A stretch of DNA of 42,498 bases from Burkholderiales bacterium (GCA_947446685.1 CANFIC010000003.1:1-42498); one strand, 5' to 3'. Shown: positions 1 through 8,732, counted from the stretch's first letter. Translations and numbers: made by a program. Notes: generated by a model not told the origin, from the sequence alone.

Positions 1-356
1 ACGATGAATGGCTGGGCACTTCGCATCACTACACGGTGTTGCATGCAGTCAATCCAATCCCGCCGCGCGCTGCAGCGGTCATCGACCGGGGTCTGCTGAA
101 ATCCTATTACGCCGAAGAAGGCGAAAAGGTATTGAAAACCGTCCGGACGTTTTTCGCCAAACAGCATCTCGAGGCCGAGTTCCTCAACAAGGTTGGTTCG
201 GCGGCCGATGTGATTGCAGCGACCGCCGCCAAGACCAAGTTCGACCTGCTGATATTGGGCTCACATGGCCATGGCTTGGTCGGCAATCTGGTGATGGGAT
301 CGGTCGCCACCAAGGTGCTGGCGCATTGCAAGGTGCCGGTGTTGCTGGTGCGATGA
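1..356 (+). CDS. Universal stress protein, UspA family (5' end outside window)
   Basis: The reading frame is open from the left edge, beginning inside a codon at base 3, so the start lies outside the window and about 118 C-terminal residues are seen. The tail has the UspA-fold ATP-binding pattern: DLLILGSHGHG followed by GNLVMGSVATKVLAHCKVPVLLVR, i.e. the G-x2-G-x9-G(S/T) nucleotide loop and the hydrophobic last strand. Family members are small cytoplasmic stress proteins, often dimeric, with no defined enzymatic reaction. A GTG at 36 lies within the conserved domain and is unlikely to be the start. The partner or operon upstream cannot be seen. Confidence 0.9.
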   Translation, partial: DEWLGTSHHYTVLHAVNPIPPRAAAVIDRGLLKSYYAEEGEKVLKTVRTFFAKQHLEAEFLNKVGSAADVIAATAAKTKFDLLILGSHGHGLVGNLVMGSVATKVLAHCKVPVLLVR

Positions 357-450
357 AAACCGGCTGTCCCGCTTCGATGGGACAGCGACAGGGGCAGGGC
401 CTCGCTATGCTGATCGACCCGGCTCCAGCCCATGGAAGGCAAGTTTTCGA

Positions 451-687
451 ATGAATGCAGAGATACTGAAATGGTTCAGCCTGAGCTTGATTGGCTCGGT
501 CGTGTTCTGTGCAGTATGGCTGGCCGGCGCCGTGCAGGCGACCCAGGAAGAAGCCGCAGCAATCGCAGCCGCTCAGAACGACAAGGTTCATGCAAGTGCG
601 CCGGTCGCGCCGGCCGATACCGAGCAGCCTCGCTACGCCTCGGTCAAGGCCAAGCGCGCACCCGCGGCCAATGCCAGGCCGATCTGA
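451..687 (+). CDS. Small predicted membrane or exported protein, unknown function
   Basis: A 78-residue protein. Residues about 8-30 are a hydrophobic helix (SLSLIGSVVFCAVWLAGAVQA) that can act as a signal anchor or a signal peptide cleaved after AVQA. The rest is Ala/Lys/Pro-rich, low in complexity and probably disordered outside the cytoplasm. A purine stretch AAGG about 11 bases before the ATG could serve as ribosome binding site. Its 3' end overlaps the convergent LysR gene by about 55 bases. I do not recognise a family. The hydrophobic N-terminus supports a real gene, but the overlap and low-complexity tail leave doubt. Confidence 0.5.
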   Translation: MNAEILKWFSLSLIGSVVFCAVWLAGAVQATQEEAAAIAAAQNDKVHASAPVAPADTEQPRYASVKAKRAPAANARPI

Positions 688-1565
688 TCGAGCAAGGCAA
701 CGCGCGTCGGCGCTGCAGCCAGTTCGGATTGCAGCTTCCACTGATGCCAGTAGAGCGCCACATCGACGCTCACCTCGGAGTGCAGGGCCTGCAATTGGCC
801 ACTGGCAATCAATGGCCTGACCTGCAACTCGGAAGCCACGCCAATCCCCCAGCCCAGACAAACCGCCTTCACATAACCTTCGCTCGAAGGCAAGTAGCGT
901 AATTGCAGGCGTGGGGCGCGCAGCCCGAAGGCCTTGGCGACCCATTGCGACTGGACGTCGTCCTTGCGATTGAAAACCAGAAACGGTGCGCTTGAAAAGT
1001 TCCCGGCATTCAAGCCCTCGGGCAGGCGCGCCTGCATGAAGGCCGGGCTGGCAACAGCGACATAAGGCATCACGCCGAGCGGCTCAACCCGGCAACCGCG
1101 CAGGGCCTTGCGCACCGTGCTGACGCAGCCGAGCACTTCACCCTGGCGCAACCAGTCATGGGTGAAGTCCTGGTCATCAACGACCAGTTCCAGGCCGAAG
1201 CCTTCCTTCAAGCCGGCTTGGACGATCTCATTCAAAGCCGGCAGCACCCAGGTGGCCAGGCTGTCGGCATTGACGGCGATGGCGATCGTCTCGTTCGACG
1301 CCACCCGGCTGCCGAGTTCGCGCGCGGCATCGGTGCGCAAGGCCTGCAGCTGACGGGCAAAGCGCAACAGGACCTTGCCGGCCTCGGTCAAACGCAGCGG
1401 CCGCGAACGTACGACCAACAATTGGCCAAGCTGCGCCTCCAAGCTGCGCAAGCGCTGCGAAACCGCACTCTGCGTGACCGAAAGCAGCTGAGCGGCGCGC
1501 TCGAAGCTGCGCTCATCGGCCAGCGCGGCGAGGCAATCCAGCCCGGCGGAATCGATGTCTTTCAT
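633..1565 (-). CDS. argP: LysR-type regulator, ArgP (IciA) subfamily
   Basis: A 310-residue LysR-type transcription factor. The N-terminal winged helix-turn-helix covers about residues 5-62, with the recognition region RAAQLLSVTQSAVSQRLRSL. The remainder is the effector-binding domain. The opening (LDCLAALADERSFERAA) and the segments DDQDFTHDWLRQGEVLGCVST and LGWGIGV match the ArgP group, which in E. coli senses lysine/arginine and controls amino acid export and metabolism genes. It is divergent from the D-amino acid dehydrogenase at 1675, so that gene is the likely target. The ATG at 1565 gives the standard length for the family. Effector and target are inferred from context. Confidence 0.85.
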   Translation of the reverse strand: MKDIDSAGLDCLAALADERSFERAAQLLSVTQSAVSQRLRSLEAQLGQLLVVRSRPLRLTEAGKVLLRFARQLQALRTDAARELGSRVASNETIAIAVNADSLATWVLPALNEIVQAGLKEGFGLELVVDDQDFTHDWLRQGEVLGCVSTVRKALRGCRVEPLGVMPYVAVASPAFMQARLPEGLNAGNFSSAPFLVFNRKDDVQSQWVAKAFGLRAPRLQLRYLPSSEGYVKAVCLGWGIGVASELQVRPLIASGQLQALHSEVSVDVALYWHQWKLQSELAAAPTRVALLDQIGLALAAGARLALTEA

Positions 1566-1586
1566 AAGCCCAACTAATGGAGAGTG

Positions 1587-1613
1587 ATATTTATTAATGT
1601 AGCTTCATATTTA
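1587..1613. promoter_or_regulatory. Tandem ATATTTA repeat in argP-dadA intergenic region
   Basis: ATATTTA occurs at 1587-1593 and again at 1607-1613, exactly 20 bases apart (about two helical turns), in a short AT-rich island between the divergent regulator and dehydrogenase genes. LysR-type proteins bind such paired sites on one DNA face. This could be the ArgP-like operator and/or core promoter. The assignment is inference. Confidence 0.35.
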
Positions 1614-1674
1614 CAAGGACCGTCACGACAATCAGCTGCGCCAGCGCACCGCCGGCTTGAGAGGGGCAATCGCC

Positions 1675-2952
1675 ATGAAAGTCGTCGTTTTGGGTGCCGG
1701 CACGATCGGCATCAGCACCGCCTGGTATCTGCTCGAGCAAGGCCATCAGGTCACCGTGGTCGATCGGCAGCCGGATGCCGCGATGGAGACCAGCTTCGCC
1801 AACGGGGCACAGATTTCAGTCAGTTTTTGCGAGCCCTGGGCCAATGCCGGCGCGCCTTTCAAGGTTGCCAAATGGCTGCTGCGCGACGATTCGCCCTTGC
1901 TGTTCCGTCCCCGCCTGGACCCGCATCAATGGCGCTGGGGCTTGTGCTTTCTGGCCCAATGCACCACCTCGGCCTTCGAGCGCAATGTCGCGCAACTGGT
2001 GCAACTCGGCCGCTACAGCCAGCAGTCAATGCAAGAGTTGCTGGCGCAAACCGGCATCGAGTACGAACGGCTCGAGCGCGGCATCCTGCATTTTTTCTCC
2101 TCGCAGGCCGACTTCGACGCCGGTGCCGAGGGCGCCGAAATCATGCGCCGGCATGGCGTTGATCGACGCGTACTGAGCCGTGCCGAGGTGCTGGCGGTCG
2201 AACCGGCGCTGGCCAGTTTCAGCAGCAATCTTGCTGGCGGAACCTTCACGCCCAGCGATGAATCGGGCGATGCCTGCGTCTTCACGCAGAAGCTGGCAAA
2301 GCTTTGCGCCTTGCGCGGTGCCAACTTCCTTTACGGCCAAGATGTCCTGAAGCTGGGGCGCAGCGGTGAACGGATCGCCGAGGTGATGGTCTCGTCGCGT
2401 GAATCAGGTGCCACATCGGTCTTGCAGGCCGATGCCTTCGTGGCTGCGCTGGGCAGCTACACGCCGGCCTTGTTGCGGCCCCTGGGCGAATACCTGAACA
2501 TCTATCCGGCCAAGGGCTACTCGGCAACACTGCGCCTGAAGCGGCCGCAGGACGCAAGCGTTGTCAGCCTGCTGGACGACAGCCGCAAGATCGCGATTTC
2601 GCGCCTCGGCGACCAGATCCGCATCGCCGGCACGGCCGAGCTGGCCGGTTTTGATACCCGCCTCGACAGCGCCACCGCCAAGGTCCGCTGCGAGGCGCTG
2701 GTGCGCCGCTACGAGGAGCTGTTTCCCGGGGTCGCCGATTGCAGCGAGCCCAACTACTGGACTGGCTTGCGCCCCAGCACGCCGACCAATATCCCCTATA
2801 TCGGCCGCAGCAAAAAAGCGGCCAATCTCTGGATCAATGCCGGTCATGGCACCCTGGGCTGGACCCATGGCGCTGGCTCGGGCCGCGCGCTGGCCTTGTT
2901 GATGGCCAGCCAGCAACCGGAGATGGCATTCAAGTACTACGGCATGGGCTGA
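1675..2952 (+). CDS. dadA: D-amino acid dehydrogenase, DadA-like FAD oxidoreductase
   Basis: A 425-residue protein, close to the usual length of DadA (about 432). It opens with a Rossmann FAD-binding strand and GxGxxG loop (VVLGAGTIGIS, residues 3-14). The C-terminus has the DAO-fold signature around YWTGLRPSTPTNIPYIG and the second FAD contact NAGHGTLGWTHGAGSGRALA. DadA enzymes oxidatively deaminate D-amino acids at the inner membrane and pass electrons to the respiratory chain. The start at 1675 is chosen because GAGGGG lies 8 bases upstream; a start at 1657 lacks this. It is transcribed divergently from an ArgP-like regulator. The substrate could be D-alanine, another D-amino acid or D-hydroxyproline; the sequence does not decide. 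Confidence 0.88.
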   Translation: MKVVVLGAGTIGISTAWYLLEQGHQVTVVDRQPDAAMETSFANGAQISVSFCEPWANAGAPFKVAKWLLRDDSPLLFRPRLDPHQWRWGLCFLAQCTTSAFERNVAQLVQLGRYSQQSMQELLAQTGIEYERLERGILHFFSSQADFDAGAEGAEIMRRHGVDRRVLSRAEVLAVEPALASFSSNLAGGTFTPSDESGDACVFTQKLAKLCALRGANFLYGQDVLKLGRSGERIAEVMVSSRESGATSVLQADAFVAALGSYTPALLRPLGEYLNIYPAKGYSATLRLKRPQDASVVSLLDDSRKIAISRLGDQIRIAGTAELAGFDTRLDSATAKVRCEALVRRYEELFPGVADCSEPNYWTGLRPSTPTNIPYIGRSKKAANLWINAGHGTLGWTHGAGSGRALALLMASQQPEMAFKYYGMG

Positions 2953-3021
2953 AGCGGCCCGGCAGCCGGGGGCACCGCTACAATCCCCGCCCCTTCATCG
3001 CCCCTTGAAATTTCGCTGCCA

Positions 3022-4320
3022 ATGAGTTCGCCTGCTTCCTTTTGCGCCATCGATTTCGGCACCTCGAACTCAGCCATCGCGATCCCGCGTGAGGCCGGCA
3101 TGTGCCTGGTCGAGCTCGAAGGCGGACAGCAGACCATGCCGACAGCGGTTTTCTACTATGTCGACGGCCGCCATGACGCCGATGGCCCGCCGCGCGCCTT
3201 TGGCCGCGCCGCCATCGCCGCCTATGTCGACGGCATCGACGGGCGCTTGATGCGTTCGATGAAGAGCATCCTGGGGTCAGGTCTGATCGAACAGACCACC
3301 GATGTCGGCGGCGGCCGCGGCGTCAAATATTTCGACATCCTGGCGGGCTACCTGAAGCGCCTGCGCAATTCGGCCCTCGCCGCCGGCGCCAGTACTTCGA
3401 TGAAGCAGGTGGTGCTGGGCCGACCGGTGTTCTTCGTCGACGGCGAGCCCGCACGTGACGCCGCAGCCCAGGCCTCGCTGGAAGCGGCGGCGCGCGCTGT
3501 CGGGTTTGACGAAGTGCATTTCCAGTTCGAGCCGATCGCTGCAGCTTTCGATTACGAGAGCGGCATCAAGCGCGAGGAAATCGTGCTGGTCGCCGACATC
3601 GGCGGCGGCACTTCGGACTTTTCAGTCGTGCGGGTCGGACCGCAGCGGATGCAGCGGATCGATCGCCGTGACGACATTCTCGCCAACCATGGCGTGCATA
3701 TCGCAGGCACCGATTTCGACCGCCATGTCGAGCTGGCGAGCATCTTGCGCGAATTCGGCTACCGCTCGATCGGCCCGCCGCGCAAAGGTGCGCCAGCGCG
3801 TGAAGTGCCCAGCGCGGTCTACTTCGATCTGGCCACCTGGCATTTGATCAATACCGTTTACAGCCCGCTGCGCGTGGCCGAATTGCGCCAGATGCGCAGC
3901 TTCTACGGCAGCACCTTGCATCATCAGCGCTTGATGACGGTGCTGGAAGAGCGCCTCGGCCATGAACTCGCAGCACGGGCCGAAAGCGCCAAGATCGCCG
4001 TGTCGGGCGGCGGCGATACGCTGATCGACCTCGACATGGTCGAGCCGGGATTGCAGATCCTGCTCAGTGAAGCGGTGGCGATTGACGCGCTGGACAGCGA
4101 CATCAACCGCATCGTGCAGGCCGGCCGCGATGCGGTAGCGCAAGCCGGGCTCAAGCCGGAACAGATCAGCGCGCTGTATTTCACCGGCGGATCAACCGGC
4201 TTGCGCCTGCTGGCCGAACGCATCGCCGCTGACTATCCTGCTGCCGCCCATGTCAAGGGCGACCGCTTCGCCTCGGTCGCTACCGGCCTGGGCCTGCATG
4301 CCGCCAGGCTTTTTCGCTGA
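3022..4320 (+). CDS. yegD: Hsp70-family ATPase, YegD type
   Basis: A 432-residue Hsp70-like protein with an actin/Hsp70 ATPase fold and no room for a full DnaK-type substrate-binding domain. Visible nucleotide-binding elements are phosphate-1 IDFGTSNSAIA (residues 10-20), phosphate-2 ADIGGGTSDFSVV (191-203), the FEPIAAAFDYE connecting segment (169-179) and TGGSTGL near residue 386. This size and pattern match E. coli YegD, a DnaK relative of unclear client range. A TACAAT hexamer at 2979-2984 could be its -10 element. It lies in the same direction as dadA, 69 bases downstream. No co-chaperone gene is adjacent. Confidence 0.88.
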   Translation: MSSPASFCAIDFGTSNSAIAIPREAGMCLVELEGGQQTMPTAVFYYVDGRHDADGPPRAFGRAAIAAYVDGIDGRLMRSMKSILGSGLIEQTTDVGGGRGVKYFDILAGYLKRLRNSALAAGASTSMKQVVLGRPVFFVDGEPARDAAAQASLEAAARAVGFDEVHFQFEPIAAAFDYESGIKREEIVLVADIGGGTSDFSVVRVGPQRMQRIDRRDDILANHGVHIAGTDFDRHVELASILREFGYRSIGPPRKGAPAREVPSAVYFDLATWHLINTVYSPLRVAELRQMRSFYGSTLHHQRLMTVLEERLGHELAARAESAKIAVSGGGDTLIDLDMVEPGLQILLSEAVAIDALDSDINRIVQAGRDAVAQAGLKPEQISALYFTGGSTGLRLLAERIAADYPAAAHVKGDRFASVATGLGLHAARLFR

Positions 4321-4378
4321 GAAAGTTGGGGCCAGAGCTTGCCGGGTACGGCAAGGTCTTGCCCGCAAGATACTAGAA

Positions 4379-5119
4379 CTAGTATTTTCCTCTGCTGGGC
4401 GGGCCGCGCCGGGCGGGCGGGCGCTGCGGCGCATTGGGGCGGGGCTGGGGACGGGTGATGTCGGCCAGCAGCAGCGTTGATCGAACCAGGCTTTCAACCG
4501 CCTCGCTGAGGTCGGCTGGCGGCTCGAGGGTGTCGATTTCCTCGAGCAGATCGTCAGCATCTTCGAGATCATCAGGGTCCAGATGCATGTACAGCGAAGC
4601 CAGCGGCTCCAGCAGGTCAGATGCATCCTCTTTCATCAGGTCGGGGAACAGCTCGGTCGCCAGGGAAAAACCGGCCACCCAGGGAAACACCACATCGGAA
4701 GGAGCAGCATCTTCTTCCAGCTCGAACACCCAGGGGTCGAACCAAAGCCGCTGCGTGATCGCCTGATTGAGCTCCTGATAGCGGCGTTTGACCAAGGCCA
4801 TTAAATTGCGGCTGTCAAAACCCTCGGGCGGGCTGCGGCCTTCGCTGTCCAGCACATTGCGGGTCCATTGAAAAGTCGGCACCGCCTTGGGCTGCAGCAG
4901 CACGCCGACCAAATAGCCGTCGAGCATGCTGACATCCAGCGCCTCCAGCGGTGCCGGCACGGCGTCGAGCAGCGCTTGCAATTGCTCCATCTCGGCTTCG
5001 CTGAGCGGTTGCAGCGCAACGGCGTCTTTGGCGGCTGGCTGGGCCGGCTTGCGCGAATGGCCTGCGCCCTGACGCGGCGCTGCGGGATTGTGGGGACGGT
5101 TCGGTTTTTGCGTGCTCAT
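4379..5119 (-). CDS. UPF0149 (YecA/YgfB) family protein
   Basis: A 246-residue protein. After a basic, proline-rich N-terminal 35 residues there is a helical UPF0149 domain: LSEAEMEQLQALLDAVP, then SMLDGYLVGVLLQP, WFDPWVFELEEDAAP, PWVAGFSLATELFPDL, with a strongly acidic helix DPDDLEDADDLLEEID. The C-terminus is Pro/Arg-rich (PQPRPNAPQRPPARRGPP). Family members are found beside aminopeptidases or in SecA-like zinc-finger proteins, but no biochemical role is settled, and no CxCGSGKKYKKCC-type zinc tail is present here. The gene is convergent with yegD, 58 bases apart. The ATG at 5119 is the first in the frame. Confidence 0.8.
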   Translation of the reverse strand: MSTQKPNRPHNPAAPRQGAGHSRKPAQPAAKDAVALQPLSEAEMEQLQALLDAVPAPLEALDVSMLDGYLVGVLLQPKAVPTFQWTRNVLDSEGRSPPEGFDSRNLMALVKRRYQELNQAITQRLWFDPWVFELEEDAAPSDVVFPWVAGFSLATELFPDLMKEDASDLLEPLASLYMHLDPDDLEDADDLLEEIDTLEPPADLSEAVESLVRSTLLLADITRPQPRPNAPQRPPARRGPPSRGKY

Positions 5120-5257
5120 GCCGCTATTGTCCGGCCGAATCGCTGCGCGCCTCGTGGACCTAGGGATAGTCGGCCTGCGGACGGACCCATAGAGTCGCTC
5201 CTGTTTGAGGTTGATGGTCTTGCAAAGCTCCCAACGATGTCCTTTCGAGGACCTTCA

Positions 5258-5291
5258 CGCCCACCAGGTTCGCTTGGTGGGCGTTTTTTTT
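5258..5291 (+). terminator. Strong rho-independent terminator with no obvious plus-strand gene
   Basis: CGCCCACCA (5258-5266) pairs perfectly with TGGTGGGCG (5275-5283) across an 8-base loop and is followed directly by eight T residues (5284-5291). The T tract is only on the plus strand. The genes on both sides (UPF0149 and LysR) are on the minus strand. The nearest plus-strand gene, yegD, ends 940 bases upstream. A second small hairpin, GTCCT-TTCG-AGGAC, lies at about 5238-5252. Confidence 0.8.
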
Positions 5292-5307
5292 GTTTGCTCT
5301 GGCCGAT

Positions 5308-6240
5308 TCAATATCCGGTAAAGCCCTGGCGCAAATGTTCGATCAACAGGCGCAGCGGCCGCGGTGTCGTGCTGCTCCAGGGATGGATCGCATAGATCGA
5401 ATCGCCAAAAAATCCGACCGTCCGCCATTCGCTGAGCAACTCGACCAACGCGCCGTTGCGCAGGGCAGGTGCTGCGGTGAAGTCGGGCAGCAGGGTCAGC
5501 CCGAGACCGTCGATCGCGGCGTCGCGCAGGATTTCACTGTTGCCGGCACGTAGCGGGCCTTGCACGGGAATTTGCAAGCGCTGCGTGGCTTCGCCAGCAC
5601 CGCGCTCGAACAGCCAGACTGCCGGGCCAGAGCGCAGATAGGGCAGACAAGCATGTTGCGACAGTTGTTCGGGATGATCCGGCTGACCATGGATCGCCAG
5701 GTAAGCGGGGCTGGCAGCCAACAGCGCACGCGAGGCACAGAGCTTGATCGCCACATGGGTGTCAGGCGGCGCGCTGGTGTGGCGGATCGCCAGATCGAAA
5801 CCCTCCTGGGTCAGCGCCACCAAGCGGTCCGACAAATCGAGCTCAATGCGGATTTCGGGAAAGCGCTTCAGAAAGCTGCTCAACAACGGCGTCACATGCT
5901 GGCGGCCCAGTGCCACCGGGGCGGTGATTCGCAGCAGGCCGCGCGGCTGCCCTACCGCATCGCGCGCTGCACCCAGGCTGCTGGTGATCTGGGCGAAGCT
6001 GGCCGAGGTCTCGTCGACCAGATGTTGGCCGGCGTCGGAAAGCCGCACCGAACGGGTCGTTCGTGCCACCAGGGTCTGGCCCATCGCGCGCTCGAGATCG
6101 GCAATGCGCTGGCTGACTGCTGCCTTCGACAAGCCCAGGCGCTGCGCTGTCTTGGTGAAACTGCCCAGCTGCGCGATCACCGTCAGCGCATGCAGCTGGC
6201 CCCACAGCAGATCGTGGCGGAGTTCGATTTTTTTGGTCAT
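5308..6240 (-). CDS. LysR-type transcriptional regulator (probable regulator of mmsA)
   Basis: A 310-residue LysR-family protein. The helix-turn-helix is at about residues 25-50 (FTKTAQRLGLSKAAVSQRI) followed by the linker helix. The effector domain begins near LLRITAPVALGRQHVTPLLS, typical of the CrgA/DsdC-like LysR branch that often controls an adjacent dehydrogenase. It is divergent from mmsA (91 bases between starts), and a perfect inverted repeat lies at its start codon, suggesting autorepression plus control of mmsA. The effector is unknown; valine catabolites such as methylmalonate semialdehyde would fit but are inferred only from the neighbour. Confidence 0.88.
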   Translation of the reverse strand: MTKKIELRHDLLWGQLHALTVIAQLGSFTKTAQRLGLSKAAVSQRIADLERAMGQTLVARTTRSVRLSDAGQHLVDETSASFAQITSSLGAARDAVGQPRGLLRITAPVALGRQHVTPLLSSFLKRFPEIRIELDLSDRLVALTQEGFDLAIRHTSAPPDTHVAIKLCASRALLAASPAYLAIHGQPDHPEQLSQHACLPYLRSGPAVWLFERGAGEATQRLQIPVQGPLRAGNSEILRDAAIDGLGLTLLPDFTAAPALRNGALVELLSEWRTVGFFGDSIYAIHPWSSTTPRPLRLLIEHLRQGFTGY

Positions 6241-6260
6241 TGTTCATATTACCGAACAAT
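6239..6260. promoter_or_regulatory. Inverted-repeat operator between lysR and mmsA
   Basis: ATTGTTC (6239-6245) and GAACAAT (6254-6260) form a perfect 7-base inverted repeat with an 8-base spacer. It contains the T-N11-A core expected for LysR proteins and overlaps the regulator start codon. This is the best operator candidate for the divergent pair. Confidence 0.6.
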
Positions 6261-6331
6261 TAGATCAGCGTAAACCGATTGGCAGGATTGCCTGTGATCC
6301 TTAAACTGGCGCTATTCCAACGGAGACCGAC

Positions 6332-7846
6332 ATGACCAGCCCCTACGAGAGCCAGCAAGACATCACCCATTTCATCAATGGCGCGCCGCAAGCCGCGACT
6401 TCAGGCCGCAGCCAGGCGGTTTACAACCCGACCACCGGCGCCGTGGCACGCCAGGTGCAACTGGCCAGCATCGAGGATGTCAATGCCGCAGTAGCCAGCG
6501 CCAAGGCCGCATTTCCGGCCTGGGGCGATGCGCCGCCACTGCGCCGCGCCCGGGTGATGTTCAAGTTCCTTGAGCTGCTCAACCTGAACAAGGACAGCAT
6601 CGCCGCGATGATCACCGCCGAACATGGCAAGGTTTTCACCGATGCGCAGGGCGAGGTCGCACGCGGCATCGACATCGTCGAGTTCGCCTGCGGTGCGCCG
6701 CAATTGCTCAAGGGCGACTTCACTGACCAGGTGTCGACCGGCATGGACAACTGGACATTGCGCCAGCCGCTGGGCGTCGTCGCCGGCGTCACGCCGTTCA
6801 ACTTCCCCTTCATGGTGCCGATGTGGATGGTGCCGATGGCGATTGCCACTGGCAATGCCTTCATCCTGAAGCCGAGCGAGCGCGATCCTTCGGTCAGCCT
6901 GTTCGTCGCCGATCTGCTCGCGCAAGCCGGTCTGCCCAAGGGCATTTTCACCGTGCTGCAAGGCGACAAGCTGGCCGTCGACGGTTTGCTCAACCATCCT
7001 GACGTGAAGGCTTTGAGCTTTGTCGGCTCGACCCCGATTGCCCAGTACATCTACGAAACCGGCGCCCGCAACGGCAAACGCGTCCAGGCGCTGGGCGGGG
7101 CCAAGAACCATATGGTCGTGATGCCCGATGCCAACATCGAGCAGGCCGTCGACGGTCTGATCGGCGCGGCTTATGGCTCGGCCGGCGAGCGCTGCATGGC
7201 GATCTCGGTAGCGGTGCTGGTCGGCGACGTGGCCGACAAGATCATCCCGAAACTGGCCGAGCGCGCCCGCACGCTGAAAATCAAGAACGGCATGGAACTC
7301 GACGCCGAGATGGGTCCGATCGTCACGCGTGAAGCCCGCGACCGGATCGAGAACTACATCGGCACCGGCGTCGAAGAAGGCGCGACGCTGGTTGTCGATG
7401 GCCGCGGTCACAAAGTCAAAGGCTATGAAAACGGCTTCTTCACCGGTGGCACGCTGTTCGACCATGTGACGCCATCAATGCGCATCTACAAGGAAGAAAT
7501 CTTCGGCCCGGTGCTGTCTTGTGTGCGCGTCAAGGACTTTGCCGAAGCGGTGGACCTGGTCAACGAACATGAATTCGGCAACGGCGTGGCCTGCTACACC
7601 AGCGACGGCAATGTCGCACGCGAGTTCTCACGCCGCATCCAGGTCGGCATGGTCGGCATCAATGTGCCAATTCCGGTGCCGATGGCCTGGCATGGTTTCG
7701 GTGGCTGGAAGAAGAGCTTGTTCGGCGACATGCATGCCTATGGCGAAGAAGGCGTGCGCTTCTATACCAAGCAGAAAAGCATCATGCAGCGCTGGCCTGC
7801 GAGCATCGGCAAGGGTGCCGAATTCGCGATGCCGCAAAGCAAGTAA
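6332..7846 (+). CDS. mmsA: CoA-acylating methylmalonate-semialdehyde dehydrogenase
   Basis: A 504-residue aldehyde dehydrogenase of the MmsA type, which converts methylmalonate (or malonate) semialdehyde with CoA and NAD to propionyl-CoA (or acetyl-CoA) in valine and inositol catabolism. Visible hallmarks are the oxyanion Asn157 in [18 protein letters not shown] for NAD binding, the family-specific LGGAKNH segment where other ALDHs carry the general-base Glu, and the catalytic Cys288 in AGERCMA. A ribosome binding site GGAG lies 6 bases before the ATG at 6332. It is divergent from a LysR regulator. No other valine-pathway gene (mmsB, acyl-CoA dehydrogenase) is in the window. Confidence 0.95.
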   Translation: MTSPYESQQDITHFINGAPQAATSGRSQAVYNPTTGAVARQVQLASIEDVNAAVASAKAAFPAWGDAPPLRRARVMFKFLELLNLNKDSIAAMITAEHGKVFTDAQGEVARGIDIVEFACGAPQLLKGDFTDQVSTGMDNWTLRQPLGVVAGVTPFNFPFMVPMWMVPMAIATGNAFILKPSERDPSVSLFVADLLAQAGLPKGIFTVLQGDKLAVDGLLNHPDVKALSFVGSTPIAQYIYETGARNGKRVQALGGAKNHMVVMPDANIEQAVDGLIGAAYGSAGERCMAISVAVLVGDVADKIIPKLAERARTLKIKNGMELDAEMGPIVTREARDRIENYIGTGVEEGATLVVDGRGHKVKGYENGFFTGGTLFDHVTPSMRIYKEEIFGPVLSCVRVKDFAEAVDLVNEHEFGNGVACYTSDGNVAREFSRRIQVGMVGINVPIPVPMAWHGFGGWKKSLFGDMHAYGEEGVRFYTKQKSIMQRWPASIGKGAEFAMPQSK

Positions 7847-7862
7847 ATCAAAAAGTCGGGCG

Positions 7863-8732
7863 CTATTTGCGCTCGACCACCACAGCGCCGCTGGCAAGGG
7901 CGAAGCGGGCCCGCTCGGCGGCCTGGCTGGCATCAGCGCGCGTGGCATAGGGCCCGGCTTGCAGACGGTGCAAGCTGGCCTCCGTGAAGATCGCCAGCAT
8001 CGGCGCCATCCAGTCAAGTTGCAAGGCCAGCTTGTTGCGCATCGCCTCGGCGCCGTCGAGCTGCGAGAAGGCGCCAAGCTGAAGCCAGAATGCCGGCGCG
8101 TTCTGCATCGGCCGGCCTTCACGCTGCGGTGCCCCGACCGGCTCAGCCGCCGCGTAGACCGGCGTCGGGTTACTGCGTTGCCAGGCACCGCTGCGGATGT
8201 CGGCATAGGTAATCCGCTCGACCTCCACCATCGTCACGCCGCGCAGGATGTCGAGTTTCAAGGCGGCGGTATAGCTGAGGTCGATGATGCGCCCGGCATG
8301 GAACGGCCCGCGGTCATTGATACGCACGATCACCTCGCGGCCATTGGCCGGGTTGCGAACCCGCGCATAGCTCGGAATCGGCATCAAGGCATGGGCGCCG
8401 GTCATCGCGTACATGTTGTAGACCTCGCCGCTTGAAGTCGGCCGGCCATGGAACTTCTTGCCGTACCAGGAGGCCAGGCCGCGTTCGATCAGCGGCTTGT
8501 CTTCGGTCATCGGCTCATAGCGCTGCCCCAGCACCTCATAGGGCTTGTTCGGGCCACCCAGGCGCGGTGTTTCGATCTTCGGTGCAGCATCAGGAATCTG
8601 CTGCAGATCGGGCGGAATCACGGCTTCGGGGCCGTCTTTGCCCGAAAAAGACCCGGCAGGCATCGGAGAACGGCTCGCGCAGCCGGCCAGCGACAGGATC
8701 AACAGCGGGATTGCCCAGGCCCTAACTCTCAT
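7863..8732 (-). CDS. rlpA: RlpA-like septal lipoprotein (DPBB plus SPOR domains)
   Basis: A 289-residue lipoprotein when started at the ATG at 8732. That start is chosen because it gives a signal peptide with lipobox LSLAGC (Cys18), whereas upstream in-frame starts add a charged tail. A double-psi beta-barrel covers about residues 84-175, with GLASWYGKKFHGRPTSSGE and the RINDRGPF motif holding the family Asp140. A C-terminal SPOR domain (from about 212, WLQLGAFSQ) binds denuded peptidoglycan glycans at the division septum. RlpA proteins are outer-membrane lipoproteins; the Pseudomonas enzyme is a lytic transglycosylase acting on such glycans. Convergent with mmsA. Confidence 0.93.
   Translation of the reverse strand: MRVRAWAIPLLILSLAGCASRSPMPAGSFSGKDGPEAVIPPDLQQIPDAAPKIETPRLGGPNKPYEVLGQRYEPMTEDKPLIERGLASWYGKKFHGRPTSSGEVYNMYAMTGAHALMPIPSYARVRNPANGREVIVRINDRGPFHAGRIIDLSYTAALKLDILRGVTMVEVERITYADIRSGAWQRSNPTPVYAAAEPVGAPQREGRPMQNAPAFWLQLGAFSQLDGAEAMRNKLALQLDWMAPMLAIFTEASLHRLQAGPYATRADASQAAERARFALASGAVVVERK

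Noticed and set aside
5150-5260. Possible tRNA, 4.5S RNA or 6S RNA before the orphan terminator
   Set aside because: No cloverleaf, no CCA-adjacent acceptor stem and no GGAAGCAGCC-type SRP loop could be found; kept only as an uncharacterised sRNA candidate.
6401-7465. Long antisense open frame of 354 codons inside mmsA
   Set aside because: It is a GC-rich shadow of the mmsA frame, rich in Arg/Ala/Gly/His with no domain, and mmsA itself has complete family motifs.
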